Shown here piece by piece: positions 1 to 9,768 of a stretch of DNA of 64,000 bases (within the stretch, counting starts at the first letter, position 1; each line of letters opens with the position of its first letter). Both the position numbers and the translations under genes were made by a program. Origin of the DNA: Capitella teleta (taxonomy: Eukaryota; Annelida; Polychaeta; Capitellidae). The stretch lies in the NCBI GenBank assembly GCA_000328365.1, contig KB296106.1, positions 1,896 through 65,895 on the forward strand. The letters run 5' to 3'. Below the pieces are notes generated by a model. That model was not told where the DNA came from. It saw nothing but the letters and a program-made list of their open reading frames with translations, and searched no databases.

Positions 1-239
1 CGTAGTTTTTGCTGCGGCCACCAGGCGGCAGCATAGTCGTTCGGGTTATGAACAACTAGGTTGCATATTAGTATTTTCTTGGTTTTTATTGAACATCAGA
101 AAAGGTCACGCATTCCGAGGTACAATACATGGGCGGAAATTGGTCAACATGAAGCAAATGAATAATATAACAGACCCAACTAATGTCTCTGTTGAGTTCA
201 GTGGGGGTTCAAAATTTTAAAAGTTCTGCCCAAGGCTCC
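1..239. other. Unassigned flank at window edge
   Basis: No gene or clear repeat structure is visible. A minus-strand AATAAA lies near 85-95 and could be the polyadenylation signal of the transposase remnant that follows. The window may start inside a larger repeat. Confidence 0.3.
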
Positions 240-1200
240 AAGCCAATAACTCATTCAACATGAACTCGTTTGCTTGAAATGGAGCGATCTCTCCTAACTG
301 TTTTATTAGACATTCTGTTTTTTGTTGTTTTTTTTTTTTTTTTCTTAAAAGTTGGTATTCTGTGACTCGAACATGTCTTGTACATTGAATCCCTTATCTG
401 CCATGATCTTGTCAGCACAGTCACACTTTCGAACAAGACTGCTCCGCTCAACTATTTGTCTGTCACTAATTGACCCCCCATAAGCCGCAGATACAAAAGA
501 AACCATTCCCCCTTGAGTGATACCAACTAAGGCCTTTGCAGTGTTTCGATTTTTATATGTTGAAAATGTACTTTGCTGAGCAGTTGGCTAGGCTTTTTCA
601 CAGGAATCTCAACACCATCAATGATCAGACGAGTCTTTTCAAACTTGACTCCAAACATCCTGTGCAATTCATAGTTTGTGCGATAAGTACGAAGTTTCAC
701 AAGGACTAAAAAGAGCTGGTCATAGACAGGTAACTTTGGATTGATGTTGTTATAGTAATTCAGTATCGACATTAGATATCCCAGTATAGAATTGCAGTGC
801 TTTGGGATCCTTTACAAAGTCATACAGGGAAACCTGCTCTGGATTCCTCTGTAACACAGATTCTTCGGTCTGGCATATTTCCTCAGCAGTGGTTACAATT
901 GCAGGTTCCTGGATAATAGTATCAGGTGGAGTCTCCTCTTATATCTCTAAACATATTTCTGCACACAAATCCAGGGCATCTGTTGATGCAGAGCAGAATG
1001 ACTCCCTTGAAGCCATCTCAGCCTCATTACTTGCTCTTGCCTCCTCCAGTCGGGCGCGTTTTGTAGTTCTTTCCTCTGCCCTTTCTGCTCTTTCCATGGA
1101 GGACTCTGTTTCTTCTTTTGTGAACACAAATTGGGATGCACAGCATTCGGCAAAAGGTATTGCCTCTTTGGTGTGTAACCTGAAATAGAGCACAAAAGGA
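240..1200 (-). mobile_element. THAP/DDE_Tnp_4 DNA transposon remnant (ISL2EU/IS4EU-like)
   Basis: Minus-strand reading gives, in order, the end of a THAP-like region (YLLPNAV, near 1140-1180), a charged linker (1090-940), a transposase segment with the pattern DQLFLVLVKLR (near 700) and the start of a DDE_Tnp_4 core, LIIDGVEIPVKKPS (near 600-640). Further core-like text (VGITQGG, AAYGGSISDRQIVE) follows in other frames down to about 400. Transposases with THAP plus DDE_Tnp_4 are typical of ISL2EU/IS4EU-type elements. Part of the core between 560 and 530 is missing and the frame changes several times, so the copy is dead. A good splice acceptor (tctatttcag) near 1182-1191 fits the intron-containing genes of this class. 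Terminal inverted repeats were not found, so the ends are approximate. Confidence 0.6.
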
Positions 1201-1771
1201 TGAGTATTGAAAATAGTAGAATATTTTTTGCTTTTACATGAACATATAGACCCATCATCATCATCATGATCTTCACATAGCCTACTACTTAGGCTACATT
1301 ACTTCAGAATAATACCAAGCCTATTGACTATTCATAGGCGTCGGAACGTTCTGAGAGCTGAGGGGTCGAGATCCTGGGTCTAAGGAAAAGCTAGGGGGGT
1401 CTGGGGGCAGAAAATTTTTGCGTTTTTACATTGCATTGAGTGCCTTCTCTTGGTATTTCTTCCCAAACTTATTGTACAGTGCCTTCAGAGTTTTCTCAAT
1501 TGAAACATACTGATAAATGATTGGTTTCCCCCTAATAGTATGACCTATTACCACTTCTTCTGGTTCAATGTATGCAATTTTTTCTTGAAGAAGTTAGCCC
1601 TACTTTTGACAGAATTCAGCTCAGGAGGAGAAGCCCATTTAAGGATGTCAGCATCCTCTAACTTTGACAGCACACTCTTAGTCTTCGACATCAATGCATT
1701 CCTCAGTAGAAAGCTCAGATATGGTGCTGGCAAATTTGTCTTTCCATGATGCCTGCAGGCTCTGCATCTCT
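1201..1771. repeat. Unclassified repeat-like stretch between two elements
   Basis: The segment has no intact gene. A G-rich block at 1375-1410 (ctagggggg tctgggggc) beside A/T-rich text looks like the eroded end of an invertebrate mobile element. Broken minus-strand coding-like text (HTIRGKPIIYQYVSIEKTL near 1530-1480) cannot be assigned to a family. It lies against the 3' cut end of the LINE at about 1772-1795. Confidence 0.3.
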
Positions 1772-3346
1772 TCATGTATGATTTGCACAGTCGCGCATGG
1801 TTTGGTCGATGTCTGTTTGTGTTATTGGATGAAAGTCGAAAGGTGGTGCGTTGATTGGTTGAAGATATGCGTCGATGGTTGTGTCAGAGGGTGGAATTTG
1901 TGATGCTATTTTGTGTCCGATGTTGGTGAAAAATGTGTTCAGGTGCTCTGCTATTTCTTTGGGTGCTGTGATTTTTCTGTCGTTGTCTATGAGATATTCG
2001 ATGTTTGTATCTGTTTTTGTGTTTCTGTTTAATGTGTTGTTGATTGCTTTCCATGTATCTTTTGGGTTGTTGTGTGCTTGTGTGAAAATGTTATTGTAGT
2101 GGAGTGCTTTTGCTTGTCTGATTGTCTTTTTGAGAATTTTGTTGTATGTTGCTATGTTTGTTTTCAGTGTATTTCTTTGTGGTGAGTCTGGGTGTGTTCG
2201 TTTCATTTTGAGGTGTAATTTGTCGCGGTATCGAATTGATCTTATAAGTCCTTGTGTTATCCATTCTGATTTCTTGTGTTTGTGTTTGTTAAATTTTACT
2301 GTTTTTGTTGTTGTGTGTTTGTCAATGGTGGATGATATTGCGTTGTGTATAATGGTGTAATTGTGGCTTGGGTCAGTGTCTGGGTTGTGGTCCATTTGTT
2401 GCATTATGTTCATGTTTTGGAGGTCTGTTTTAATAAGTTCGTGTAAGTTGTGTGGTCTGTTTTTGATGGTGATGTATTTGTTGTTGAGGTTTAGATTTTT
2501 GACATTGAAACGAATGAAGCAGAGTTGGTGATCTGATATTGGTGATGTTAAGATGCCTGAGATGGGTGAGGATGTGGTGAATGAATTGGTGAAAATATTA
2601 TCTATGAGTGTGTGGCTGGTGTCTGTTGTTCTTGTGGGTAATGTTATTTGAGGATCAAAGCCAAGTGATGTGATGCTATTGTAAAACTGTGTGATGGTGT
2701 CGTTGTGATGTAATTTTAGAAGATCGAAGTTGAAGTCGCCAGTCAGTATTATTGGAAGGTGAGAATGGTGTTGTAATGTGTTGAGGATTTGCGAAAGCTC
2801 CTCGATGAAGGTTATTTTGTCTGCTTGCAACTGAGAGGGGGGTCGGTAAATGCTGCCTATTATGATTGGTTGTGGGAGTAGATTGCTTTCGATTCTGATA
2901 AACATGGATTCCCAGATGTTGGAGTTATGGGATTGTAGAAGAATGGAGTACTTCAGGGTGTTCTTAATGTAAAATCCGACACCACCGTGTCTTGAGGTCG
3001 AGGCACCTCTCCAAACTAGGTCATAGTTTGGCATTTGAAGGAGCTTTGCATCGACACCATGTTCCAACCAGGTCTCCTGTAAAGAGAGAACTTCGAAAGA
3101 ATTAGCATTGAGTGAATCTATGAGGATTTCTATTTGTGAATGTTTTGCCTTTATACTTTGGCAGTTCAGAGTTGCTATTGAGTAGGATGATTTTTCTGAT
3201 ATTAAGGTTTTGAGTTGCTCAGAGTTATAGAAATGAGATGGTTTAATGGTTGAATTTGTGTCATGATCAAATGGGTGATTTTGGAGAATATCGATGAGGG
3301 ATGAATTTGTACAGTGATGAAGAAATGATTGGGTGGAATTTTCCAT
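1772..3346 (-). pseudogene. LINE ORF2 fragment: AP-endonuclease domain
   Basis: The reading starts at the methionine of MENSTQSF (3346); the open frame extends upstream to 3433 but with low-complexity residues. Endonuclease/exonuclease/phosphatase-fold motifs occur in order: IATLNCQSIKAK, LSLQETWL, GSIYRPPS, TGDFNFDLL and a final ISDHQLCF. These are the metal-binding and catalytic blocks of LINE endonucleases. After them comes a region typical of CR1/Jockey-type ORF2 (HLNTFFTNIGHKIASQIP) that precedes the reverse transcriptase. The frame ends at 1772, so no reverse transcriptase or C-terminal domain is present and the fragment could not mobilise itself. Confidence 0.8.
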
Positions 3347-3515
3347 AATGAGAATGTTTCCGATGATAAGAATGATACGAGGGATTGAATGATAAGAGAT
3401 TGATTGAATAATAATAAAGAAGAAAATATACACAATTATAAGTTATTTGTGGCAAAGAGTTTAATCGAGAATGAAATGGAGTTCCAATATGAAGAGTTCT
3501 GTGTATATACAAAGT

Positions 3516-4170
3516 TTACAATGGCAATGAATCATGAATCCCGAACTGATGGCCCTGGGTCTCACCCTTAAGCTTAGCAAATATTTTGCCATTCCAGGAC
3601 CAGGCCGAGTCGACTTTGCTACACGCCTCCAGAGCTTTTAATAGTTTAATATTTGTCGATGTTAGGTCTTCCTGGAGGGAAAAGTTAGTGCCCCTAAGGG
3701 ACCTCCTAGAAGTAATGCACGCGTCCCGAATTTCTCGAGAATAAAACCTCACTATAATTTGAGATGGGGCAAGGGTTTCAGGGGAGGCAGTGTCTGAAGT
3801 TGATCGACGTTGCGGGAGAGGGTGTGCGGCATCAAGGTCATTTGCACTTACTTTTATGCTGGTTCCATCTTTCTTCTTCAAGTTTTGGCAAATGAATGAT
3901 GATACTGCTTCTTTGCAATTCTGGCCATGCTCGAGTTTGAGGCCTCTGATCCTCAAGTGGGATCTTCTGAAGTATCTGTTCCAAACGGTTGACTTCCTCT
4001 TTCAGTTGTGACGTCGTCTCCTCCTGCTGGTGCAGGCGCTGCTGCATCACGGCCAGCTTCCTTTCATATAGGTCGGCAACAACCTTCAGGGCTTTCTGGA
4101 TGGCCTCATCCAGCTCCTCTTTGGTGATCGAAATCTTTGTATCCGACATCGATTTCGATCTGGTCAGCAT
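3516..4170 (-). pseudogene. LINE ORF1 (coiled coil plus RNA-binding-like domain), frameshifted
   Basis: The N-terminal part, from MLTRSKSMSD at 4170, is a heptad-rich coiled coil (EELDEAIQKALKVVADLYE and onward). Near 3945-3960 the frame changes, and the second part runs from RIRGLKLEHGQNC to a stop at 3516. It includes IIVRFYSREIRDACITSRR and WNGKIFAKLKG, the pattern of the RNA-recognition-like domain in LINE ORF1 proteins. Such proteins trimerise through the coiled coil and bind element RNA. One frameshift is seen. Confidence 0.65.
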
Positions 4171-4235
4171 ATGTGAGGAAAATCGGAGAAGTACCGTACA
4201 AAAACAGCAAATAATAAATAATAGTCGAGAGTGGC

Positions 4236-5530
4236 GAGTGACTTGATCTCTGCCCAAGCCTCACTGACTGTCTGATCACCAAGGACGCTAACTGAAGAAT
4301 GCGTTGTGCACGCTCCGTGGGCTTCAGGCAAAACCGCTCCAAGATGTAATTCTTGGGGTCAGTGTATTGGAGCTTCGCAGGTTGATTGCAAAGCCAGGCC
4401 TCCAGCTTCACAAATGTCTCTTCGGACATAGCACTAATGACATGGTCTGCCATTGAAGTCTCATCGCTGATTTCTCTCAGGCGGAATTGCGCTTCTGCTC
4501 TCCGAAACCACATTTCCGGACTTCCAAGGGTGAAGGGAGGTAACTTCACCGATACGGCGTTCATTTTGAAGTATGAAAAACGCGGGGTCACCACTATGAC
4601 GAACACACAACATTACTCGAGGTTGCTCGATTCAAGAATGATTTTATTGTTTACAAAGCGCTCGCTGAAAATGTCCGTTTCACTGTTATGTTCATTTCGC
4701 TGCTCGACAGCTGGCACAACCTACATAATACACAACAAGCGTTATGATAAAACATGATCGTAAAGCACCGTGGATGAGTTCATCGTGAATAAGAGAACAC
4801 GTAACGCACTCATATAAGTGCATGAGAGATTATAATCCCAACGACACCATCTCAGCAGGTGAACAATGAATTAAGATCCTCTTTGAGTGCGACGCGGTGG
4901 CCCATTAGGACCCACGGCAGTTCATCAATCCATTGATCTCCACTTAGGCGAGTACGGAGAGAAGCCTTCAGCTGCCGGTGGTATCGCTCCACCATGCCAT
5001 TCGCTTGTGGGTGATAGCCTGTCGTCTGGTGGAGTTACGTCCCGAGAGTTTTCGCCATGGCGGACCAAAGGGAGGAAGTGAATTGCGCACCACGATCTGA
5101 GGACATGTCGAGGGGTACGCCGAAACGGACGACTTAGCCACCGACGAAAGCACGAGCGCAGCTGGTAGCTGTTATGTCCGTCAAGGGAAAAGCCTGAGGC
5201 GAATGCGTGGTCCGATCAATGAGAGTTAACAGGTAGCTGTAGCCTGAAGAGACGGGTAGCGGGCCTATGACGTGGACGTGGGTGAAACAACGTGGTGGCA
5301 CGCGGGAACGCTCTCCACAGGAGCTCTGTAGTGGCGGTGGATCTTGGATGTTTGGCAGTGCAAACATTCACGACACCAACGCGAGATTTTGCATTTCATG
5401 TTGTGCCAAACATAACGCTTGCAAATTAACTCAGTTGAGTGAGTTGAGGTTGAACATAGCGGGTTTTCAGGTTGTCAATCACCTAGCTCAGGAATTCATC
5501 CTTTATGGTTGAAAGCATGACATCCTGACC
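4236..5530 (-). mobile_element. Ty3/Gypsy LTR retrotransposon fossil: integrase part, LTR, gag part
   Basis: On the minus strand there are two internal pieces on either side of a putative LTR. From about 5530 to 4880 lies integrase: a zinc-binding end (CRECLHCQTSK near 5350-5385) and the catalytic-core region with IGPLPVSSGYSYLLTLID. From about 4566 to 4240 lies the N-terminal gag region (VKLPPFTLGSPEMWFRRAE). The element is broken, with several breaks and large parts of pol absent. The order integrase-LTR-gag is what a tandem or recombined pair sharing one LTR would leave. The LINE interrupts the gag side. The age is moderate, since the gag piece is still easily readable. Confidence 0.7.
4597..4845 (-). 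repeat. Putative LTR of the Ty3/Gypsy fossil
   Basis: Read on the minus strand, the segment begins TGTCGTTGGG and ends GTTCGTCA, giving TG...CA ends. It holds a TATA-like stretch (near 4810-4820) and an AATAAA near 4640-4650. It is followed after three bases by TGGTGACCCCG (4583-4593), a typical Ty3/Gypsy primer-binding site, and then by gag. The length of about 249 bases fits small Gypsy LTRs. The second copy needed to prove the borders was not found in the window. Confidence 0.5.
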
Positions 5531-5752
5531 AGGTTCCGCCTACCTTTTATTTCCATCTTGACCCCATGGAAGCGTGCACTTCTGTTTCCTGTCAAGTTTG
5601 GCTGATTGTTCTCGTTCACTGCACGGAGGCTGCAAGAGCATCAAATACCTGCGAGTCTTTAAAAGTTGAAACCCTGACTTGGATACTTTTACATCTCATG
5701 TTCAGATAAACGATTCAATTTTTGTTTAACTGATTGCTGATTTTCTCCCCAG
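5531..5752. promoter_or_regulatory. Upstream region and 5' UTR intron end of the NUDT8-like gene
   Basis: No coding signal is seen. A strong splice acceptor (pyrimidine run ending ctccccag at 5745-5752, with a branch-point-like ttaactgat near 5726) sits 16 bases before the start codon. The gene therefore probably has a noncoding first exon farther upstream. That exon and the promoter were not identified; they may lie in or beyond the mobile-element cluster. Confidence 0.4.
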
Positions 5753-5768
5753 ATCCGTCATCTGAATC

Positions 5769-6698
5769 ATGCTGTCTTCCGCAAGCAGAGGAGCTCTTCG
5801 ACTGAGAACATCTCCTTCTTGCAGAACAATTTCATCCACAGTGAACAACCTCATGGTGAACGAAGAAAACGTGTTCTCGGAAATCAATCGCTTGCGGTGT
5901 AAGAATAAACTGACGCACATAAAACCTGTACGCGACCTCAACTGGGCCAAAGGTCGTGACCTCAAGCAAGCGGCAGTGCTCATTCCACTTTGTCATGTTG
6001 ATGGCGTTCCTTCAATCCTCTTCACTTTGCGTTCACTTCAACTAAGCAGCCATCGAGGAGAAGTAAGGTGAGTGTCCACCAAGTGTTAAGTACGTGTACA
6101 ATATTTGGAATATGTTCTCTTCAGCGTAAAATAATCATTCAATGACCTGACGTCTGGTCAGTTTTCCAGGTGGCAGAGAAGATGACGATGATGACCACAT
6201 CATCGAAACAGCGATACGTGAAACCGAGGAAGAAATTGGCCTGCATCGTGACTTCGTGCAGGTCTGGGGTCCGATGTCTCCTGTTCCTACCTATGTAAGC
6301 ACCAAAACCGCTCACACACAGATGACGTCACGTATCTATTTGCAGGATATGAAAGCAGCCGTTATCCCAATTATAGCGTACTGTGGAAACATTCATCTTC
6401 CTTCGTTGGATATCAATAAACATGAGGTTAGCTCAGTGTCCATTCATGCTTTTACAGCTGAATTTACTCTTTGAAGGTCGAGGAGGTTTTTGTCCGTTCC
6501 ATTTCGTCTTTGTGTGATTTGAAGAACACGGGTTTCACACATTTTAAAGGCGATAAGAAGCGACCCGGATTTACCCTTCCTGTATATACAGGAGGACCAC
6601 ACAGGGTATGGGGTCTGTCGGCTATTATCTTGCATCAGTGTCTCAGTATTATTGCTCCCGGCTTGTATAAATTCCGGTTTAGACAGATATCGAGATGA
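5769..6698 (+). CDS. NUDT8: Mitochondrial CoA diphosphatase, Nudix family (NUDT8/NUDT7-like)
   Basis: Four coding exons are predicted: 5769-6067, 6162-6294, 6346-6426 and 6477-6698, all with GT-AG introns and matching phases (244 residues). NUDT7/NUDT8 enzymes hydrolyse coenzyme A and acyl-CoAs to 3',5'-ADP and (acyl-)phosphopantetheine. Residues 85-104 carry the CoA-specific signature LFTLRSLQLSSHRGEV next to SFPGG, and the Nudix box follows with catalytic RETEEEIGL at 119-127. The spacing of FPGG to RExxEE equals that of human NUDT8. The C-terminal part (TLPVYTGGPHRVWGLSAII) is also NUDT8-like. The first 23 residues are rich in Arg and Ser with no acidic residue, which suggests a mitochondrial presequence. 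NUDT7 (peroxisomal) is the alternative, but no peroxisomal C-terminal tripeptide is present (it ends ISR). The gene converges on the CFAP107 gene. Confidence 0.9.
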
Positions 6699-6714
6699 TA
6701 CTCGTTGATTTTAG

Positions 6715-6720
6715 AATAAA
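6715..6720 (+). terminator. Polyadenylation signal of the NUDT8-like gene
   Basis: AATAAA lies 17 bases after the stop codon. It is the first canonical signal downstream and gives a very short 3' UTR. Confidence 0.6.
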
Positions 6721-7293
6721 TTATTTGTTGTTTACTTCTCTTTCTGTGACTTGTGACTTTCTTTAAATCTGTTCTTTTTTTTTTCTTTTTTCTTTTTTTT
6801 TGTAAAAAGAAAAGTGGAGTATGTCTGTAGGTTTTTTTTATTCAGAGAAAAAGGTAATCACAAAATACAAGCAAGAAAAAACTGAAATTTGTGATAACAA
6901 AATAAAAACAAAACAGAAATATTACAAAAAACAAAAAAACCAAAAAAAAAAACACAGAAAATAAAATATCACAGATGAATGATGATTCAGTGAATCAAGA
7001 CTTCAGATCTCAAGTGTAATAATACTGATGTACTGGCAAATCATAGTCTTCCATCAACTAGAGTGGTGAACGATTAAAATAAACAGGAACCAGAGTACAT
7101 GTATATTTTATCACAGAACGTACTTTTAATCCTGGACCAAGGGTTATTAATTGCAAAGAAAGCTGACTGATTATGAATTATATTGACTAAATAATACTTC
7201 TCTCGACAGAACAACTGCCTCTGAATATACTAAAAAGACAAGATTTCATTTCATTCGTTGGCTATCCTGGGTTAATTTGAACTGTGTCAATTT
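6721..7293. other. Convergent intergenic region with T- and A-rich tracts
   Basis: It lies between two converging genes. T-rich (6776-6803) and A-rich (6850-6965) tracts are separated by a short gap and together resemble a loose inverted pair that could form a hairpin. Candidate minus-strand poly(A) signals for CFAP107 are an ATTAAA at about 7124-7130 and AATAAA at 6837-6842. No gene is seen. Confidence 0.4.
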
Positions 7294-9700
7294 TTAAGAT
7301 GCCCCGATGCCGGGTTGAGCAGCCACGGCAGCAGGCATCGCCATTCTGCCAGGCGGTCGTTCCACGCTGGGCACGATGTCCGGGAGTTGGTAATGAACGG
7401 TGCCTCGGAGAGCGAGATTCTTATTGGTCTGGTTGAATCTGAGCAGATGAGAGGAGTTCTCGCGTGCTGTTGCGTAACGCACGGGGGCCATCGCACTGTT
7501 GTCCTGCCGCTTGAAAGAAGCGCTGTATGTCGTGTTGTAATCCGAGTGTGTCTCTTGGGTCTGATGGTTGCTCCAGTCGGCTGCTCGCTTGTTTAATAAA
7601 CCGTAGTTAGTGGGGGCGCCTGAAGCAAATGGAATATCAGATGTAAATGTCAGTACAGCAGTACTCCCGCCTAACTTGAAATGTTATTGTCAGCAATTCC
7701 CTGTGAAATCCTCAATAAAAGGTTCTGATCTAACCAAGCATTTTATGATTCAGTTTAAATTGAACTGCATAATTTGGTAGCAAACCACATGCTGTTCAGT
7801 ACTACAACCGATTGTGGACATGTAGCCCTAATCGCCAAGTGGTGATTAGATGACTCATTACAATATAATCCCCAGCTTTAGGATCCCTGTCAGTCTGCCA
7901 GTCAATAGGCCCAATAAATCCAATCTTGTTCTGATTAAAGCTTCTCAGTGATCGCAGTTTATTGATTGATTTGGGATCAATGAAGGCCAGCTGTTAGGAA
8001 ATACGACCGTTTCTTCTCAGGTAAAAGAAAGCCAACAATAATTACATAAGGCAATTCTTGGTTTGGTCAAAGGAAGCCATCTTCGTATAGAGTGGACTAA
8101 AAACTATCTGAATTATCTTTCTCTCGACCAAAACCTCAATTAATCGAATGAAGAATGAATCAAATAATTAACCCATTGATTCAAGCCTCATTCCGATTCA
8201 CCGATCAATAAGAGACCTTAGCGTGTCAACCATGACTTAGTCTCACCTAGGTCAAGTAGGATCTCAAGACTGAATTACAGAGTAGTAATTTTCATTTTCC
8301 CTTGGCTTCAATCACAAGCACATAATTATAACTCAGTAGCTCTTGAAATCAAAGGCCATTGCACACAACAGTAAGCAAGCAGCAGGCATAGATCTGTTAA
8401 CCCAGTATTATAGATGATCTTGATCAACAGCTCACAGCGCAAGTAGCGGGGTAGCTCACCTTGCATGGGGTGGTCAGTTTTCTCAGGCAGCCATGCCAAT
8501 TCATTGCCATCCCACTTTCGGAGCATGGGTAGTTCATCGCCCAATTCACGTTTGCGTTTATTGTAATCTTCATCATACCATGAAATCATGTTCTTGGAGT
8601 ACGCTTTTCCATGATGGTGGATGAGGTGTTCTGCCGGCAGTCCTTCGTTTCGGATCTGGCCTTTTCTTCGAATTATGATGTCAGGACGATGATTGCCAAA
8701 GTTCATGAAGTCCACACGGTAGGTGCTGTTGCCACGACTGTTGCCTTTCACGAACTGCAATTCAATTGAACAATTGTTATTATTTTTTTACTGCATAAGT
8801 CAATTCATACAAGTCACTTGACACTCGTGTCACAATAACATTTGTATGTGTACAAGGCACTTGATGTAATACACCCCTGAAAATGGACATTATAGGGGTA
8901 AGAGAGCAGTGAGGTCTTCAGGATTACTTATCTGAGCATCTCAATTGCATTAGCCCATTGGGCAACTTAGCCAGAGAGCAGAAAGTGCGAATATTCCCTG
9001 AATATTAATCCCTGAGTGTTATAATAGTGTTATACTATACATTGCTGGGAAGTTGAGTTTTCGTGGTTACACAATAATGAGTGGGACACACCATAGTGAT
9101 GGTCAGGTCGATTAATCATCATTATAATGACAAATTAATCTGGTTATAATTAATTGATCAAGCTATATAATTATCATGTCTAAATAATTTTCCAGGCATT
9201 AATATGAAGAAAAAAAATTCCTGCCTATATATAATTTACCTCTAAGTTTTATGCTGCACATGTACCAGCCAGCATACACTGATACAGTATTGCAGTGGGT
9301 GAACTAGAGCTAGGTGTAGTACGTAGGTCTAAATAATAAGATGAATAATTATAATGCATCACATGACATATCATCATTTGCATGAATATTGAATGTGTTT
9401 TGCAAGTCAATAATCTTATATACATCAAAATTAGTACGTACATTCATACATAAGCCGAGACTAGCTTGTGCATACACTAATAATGCAAGCTAATCTCCAT
9501 AATTTATTAATTATTATGATGGAATATCAATCATTCTATGCATACATTATTGATTAAATAATTGATATATGATTATGTACAGATTTTATACTCACGTTGT
9601 AACGCCCCTCAGACCAGTTGCCAATCAAAACTCCAGGGGCGTACTTTTGTTCGATTCTCCACCCTGGCATGTGCCATTTTAGTGGATCACCATGCGACAT
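7294..9700 (-). CDS. CFAP107: Cilia- and flagella-associated protein 107 (C1orf158 family)
   Basis: Three exons, read from high to low coordinates: 9700-9596 (35 codons from ATG, donor gtgagt), 8754-8460 (donor gtgagc after CAAG) and 7619-7294 (acceptor ttgcttcag). Phases agree and give 241 residues; human CFAP107 is about 194. The matches to C1orf158 as I remember it are MPGWRIEQKYAPGVLIGNW in exon 1, HHHGKAYSKNMISWYDEDYN and LRKWDGNELAWLPEKTD in exon 2, and APTNYGLLNKR at the start of exon 3. CFAP107 is a microtubule inner protein bound inside the A-tubule of axonemal doublets in motile cilia. The protein is soluble, with no signal peptide or membrane segment. The C-terminal half is less conserved. 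Exon 2 could be misread as running on to 8326, but the strong donor and matching exon 3 argue against that. The organism therefore has motile cilia. Confidence 0.88.
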
Positions 9701-9740
9701 GACGAGCGAAATAAACACCGGGTGAAATCAGACAAAACGC

Positions 9741-9768
9741 GCAACAGCTGACGAGAATGCGCTGTTGC
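9741..9768. promoter_or_regulatory. Inverted repeat upstream of CFAP107
   Basis: Two perfect 8-base arms (gcaacagc at 9741-9748, gctgttgc at 9761-9768) flank a 12-base spacer, 41 bases above the CFAP107 start codon. It could be a transcription-factor site or a 5' UTR hairpin. The GCAAC/GTTGC halves resemble RFX half-sites but are in everted order, so this is not a standard X-box. Confidence 0.35.

Larger units (their letters stand above)
1772..4235 (-). mobile_element. LINE (CR1/L2-like non-LTR retrotransposon), reverse transcriptase missing
   Basis: The minus strand carries a 5' leader (about 4235-4171), an ORF1-type coiled-coil protein (4170-3516), a 170-base spacer and the first part of ORF2 (3346-1772). 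ORF2 holds a complete-looking apurinic endonuclease domain and the linker before the reverse transcriptase, then stops at unrelated sequence. LINEs normally lose their 5' end on insertion. This copy kept the 5' end and lost the 3' half, so a later deletion or insertion removed it. ORF1 has a frameshift; the 525 codons of ORF2 from 3346 are open. The open ORF2 suggests a fairly young insertion. The LINE begins inside gag-like sequence of a Ty3/Gypsy fossil. Confidence 0.8.
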
